Shown: positions 5,239-6,037 of the stretch, piece by piece
How positions within the stretch are numbered: position 1 is the stretch's first letter
Layout: every line of letters starts with the position of its first letter
DNA from: Xanthobacteraceae bacterium
Lineage (GTDB): Bacteria > Pseudomonadota > Alphaproteobacteria > Rhizobiales > Xanthobacteraceae
DNA length: 6,037 nt
Reading direction: 5' to 3'
NCBI GenBank assembly: GCA_030043175.1
Contig: JASHYD010001003.1
Location: 1-6,037, forward strand
Translations under genes and position numbers: made by a program
The notes under the pieces: generated by a model
Databases searched by the model: none
The model's input: only the letters and a program-made list of their open reading frames with translations
What the model was told of the DNA's origin: nothing

Positions 5239-6037
5239 ATATTTCTCCGGCCATCCGGTACGCATCGAAAATCAGCGACACCGCTCGAGCACAATCGCGA
5301 GCCGTCGCCGGCGGTCCTTCCCCGCGGCCAATGCGATTGAGGCATTCGTCGACGACTTTCGGCCACCCGCTCACATAACCGTCGGCCGCCTTGATGGTCT
5401 CGTTGCGGCCAGGGCCGATGATCTGCACGCCCTCACCGGTCGCCGTCGCTCTGAGAAACGCTCTCTCCGCAGACAGCTTGCGCTCTTGGTCCGACCCATT
5501 GCCAGGAAACGAGTAACTGGCCTCGTTGAGGAAGATCACGCCGCTCGGAGTCTTGAGGGTGACGTGCGCATAGTCTTCAATGTCGAGCTTGTGAAGGGAG
5601 TGGCTCGTCACAGCTGCGACGACCGCCGGCTCCTCGCCGGTGAGGTAGCGGCACAGGTCGAAGCCGTGGATGCCCAGGTTGATCAGCGCGCCGCCGCCGG
5701 TCTCTGCTTTCGACAGCATCCACGGACTGCCCAGATCTCTGTATCTCTGTACCCCGGGCTGATTGAACCGCATCAGGCCGTGTGAAATCGTCCCGAGTTC
5801 GTCCTTGTCCCGCATCGCGATCACTGTCTCCGCAAAGACGCTGTAACGGAACGGCATCGGGACCGCGGCCCAGGCCTTCTTTGACTCGGCGAGGTCGGCC
5901 AGTTCGTTCACTGTTTCGGTGTCGGTCCCCCAGGGCTTTTCCATGAGAAACGGGATACCGGTCTCGACGAGGAAGCGGAATTCCGCCGGCATCGCCGCAT
6001 GATGGCCGAGCGCAACCACGAACTCGGGCTTCGTCTT
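5237..6037 (-). CDS. Gfo/Idh/MocA-family NAD(P)-dependent oxidoreductase, partial (N-terminus beyond the right edge)
   Basis: These enzymes oxidise or reduce sugars, inositols and related polyols using NAD(P). The visible 266 residues stay open to the window edge (KTKPEFVVALGHHAAMP), so the Rossmann GxGxxG motif lies outside and the gene begins beyond 6037. Seen here are the EKP motif (MEKPWGTD), whose lysine is a conserved catalytic or cofactor-contacting residue, the C-terminal alpha/beta domain, and the active-site block GGGALINLGIHGFDLCRYLTGEE. In that block the His and the following Asp match the family, while the usual Asp of the D-x-G-x-H pattern is Asn (ALINLGIH). The C-terminus RMAGEI is typical in shape. 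A full protein would be about 330-380 residues. The substrate cannot be named. It is the first visible gene of an operon with the NTF2-like gene downstream; any promoter lies outside the window. Confidence 0.92.
   Translation of the reverse strand, partial: KTKPEFVVALGHHAAMPAEFRFLVETGIPFLMEKPWGTDTETVNELADLAESKKAWAAVPMPFRYSVFAETVIAMRDKDELGTISHGLMRFNQPGVQRYRDLGSPWMLSKAETGGGALINLGIHGFDLCRYLTGEEPAVVAAVTSHSLHKLDIEDYAHVTLKTPSGVIFLNEASYSFPGNGSDQERKLSAERAFLRATATGEGVQIIGPGRNETIKAADGYVSGWPKVVDECLNRIGRGEGPPATARDCARAVSLIFDAYRMAGEI

Noticed and set aside
5225..5785. 186-codon + strand frame opposite the oxidoreductase
   Set aside because: It is the shadow of the - strand Gfo/Idh/MocA gene and has no family resemblance.

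Overview
The window looks like accessory DNA from a GC-rich alphaproteobacterium, most likely a Bradyrhizobium-type member of the Rhizobiales (Hyphomicrobiales). This rests on high-GC third positions, a bacterial Ku with a lysine/arginine-rich tail, a Bug-family binding protein of tripartite tricarboxylate transport, a single-domain MetE-like protein, and gene remnants whose wording matches families common in rhizobia. No database search was possible, so the taxon is an inference.

Layout, left to right. (1) A complete + strand Ku gene (164-1045) with a good ribosome binding site; no ligD partner is visible. (2) A 460 bp stretch without an intact gene (1046-1507), holding a short - strand peptide motif that resembles SMI1/KNR4 (SUKH) proteins. 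(3) A complete + strand MetE-like zinc methyltransferase, single-domain, with all four zinc-ligand positions present (about 1508-2689). (4) A 370 bp spacer (2690-3059) with a possible terminator, a 21-bp-period direct repeat and a perfect 8-bp hairpin. (5) A complete + strand Bug/TctC-type periplasmic binding protein with a Tat-like signal peptide (3060-4034). (6) A gene graveyard (4035-4650): the 5' end of an IS110-family transposase on +, with at least two frame breaks, butts directly against the N-terminal third of a glutathione S-transferase on -, with at least four frame breaks. The junction lies near 4322-4326. (7) A - strand operon: a Gfo/Idh/MocA oxidoreductase running off the right edge, followed 10 bp later by a secreted NTF2-like (DUF4440/SnoaL-type) protein whose Shine-Dalgarno overlaps the oxidoreductase stop codon.

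How the genes work together: only the right-hand pair is clearly co-expressed. The MetE-like gene and the Bug gene share a strand but are separated by 370 bp with a possible terminator, so a joint role is not shown. Ku stands alone. I did not find a convincing undescribed system here; the most informative signals are the two interlocked pseudogenes, which had no intact ORF and were recognised only by following conserved family wording across frames.
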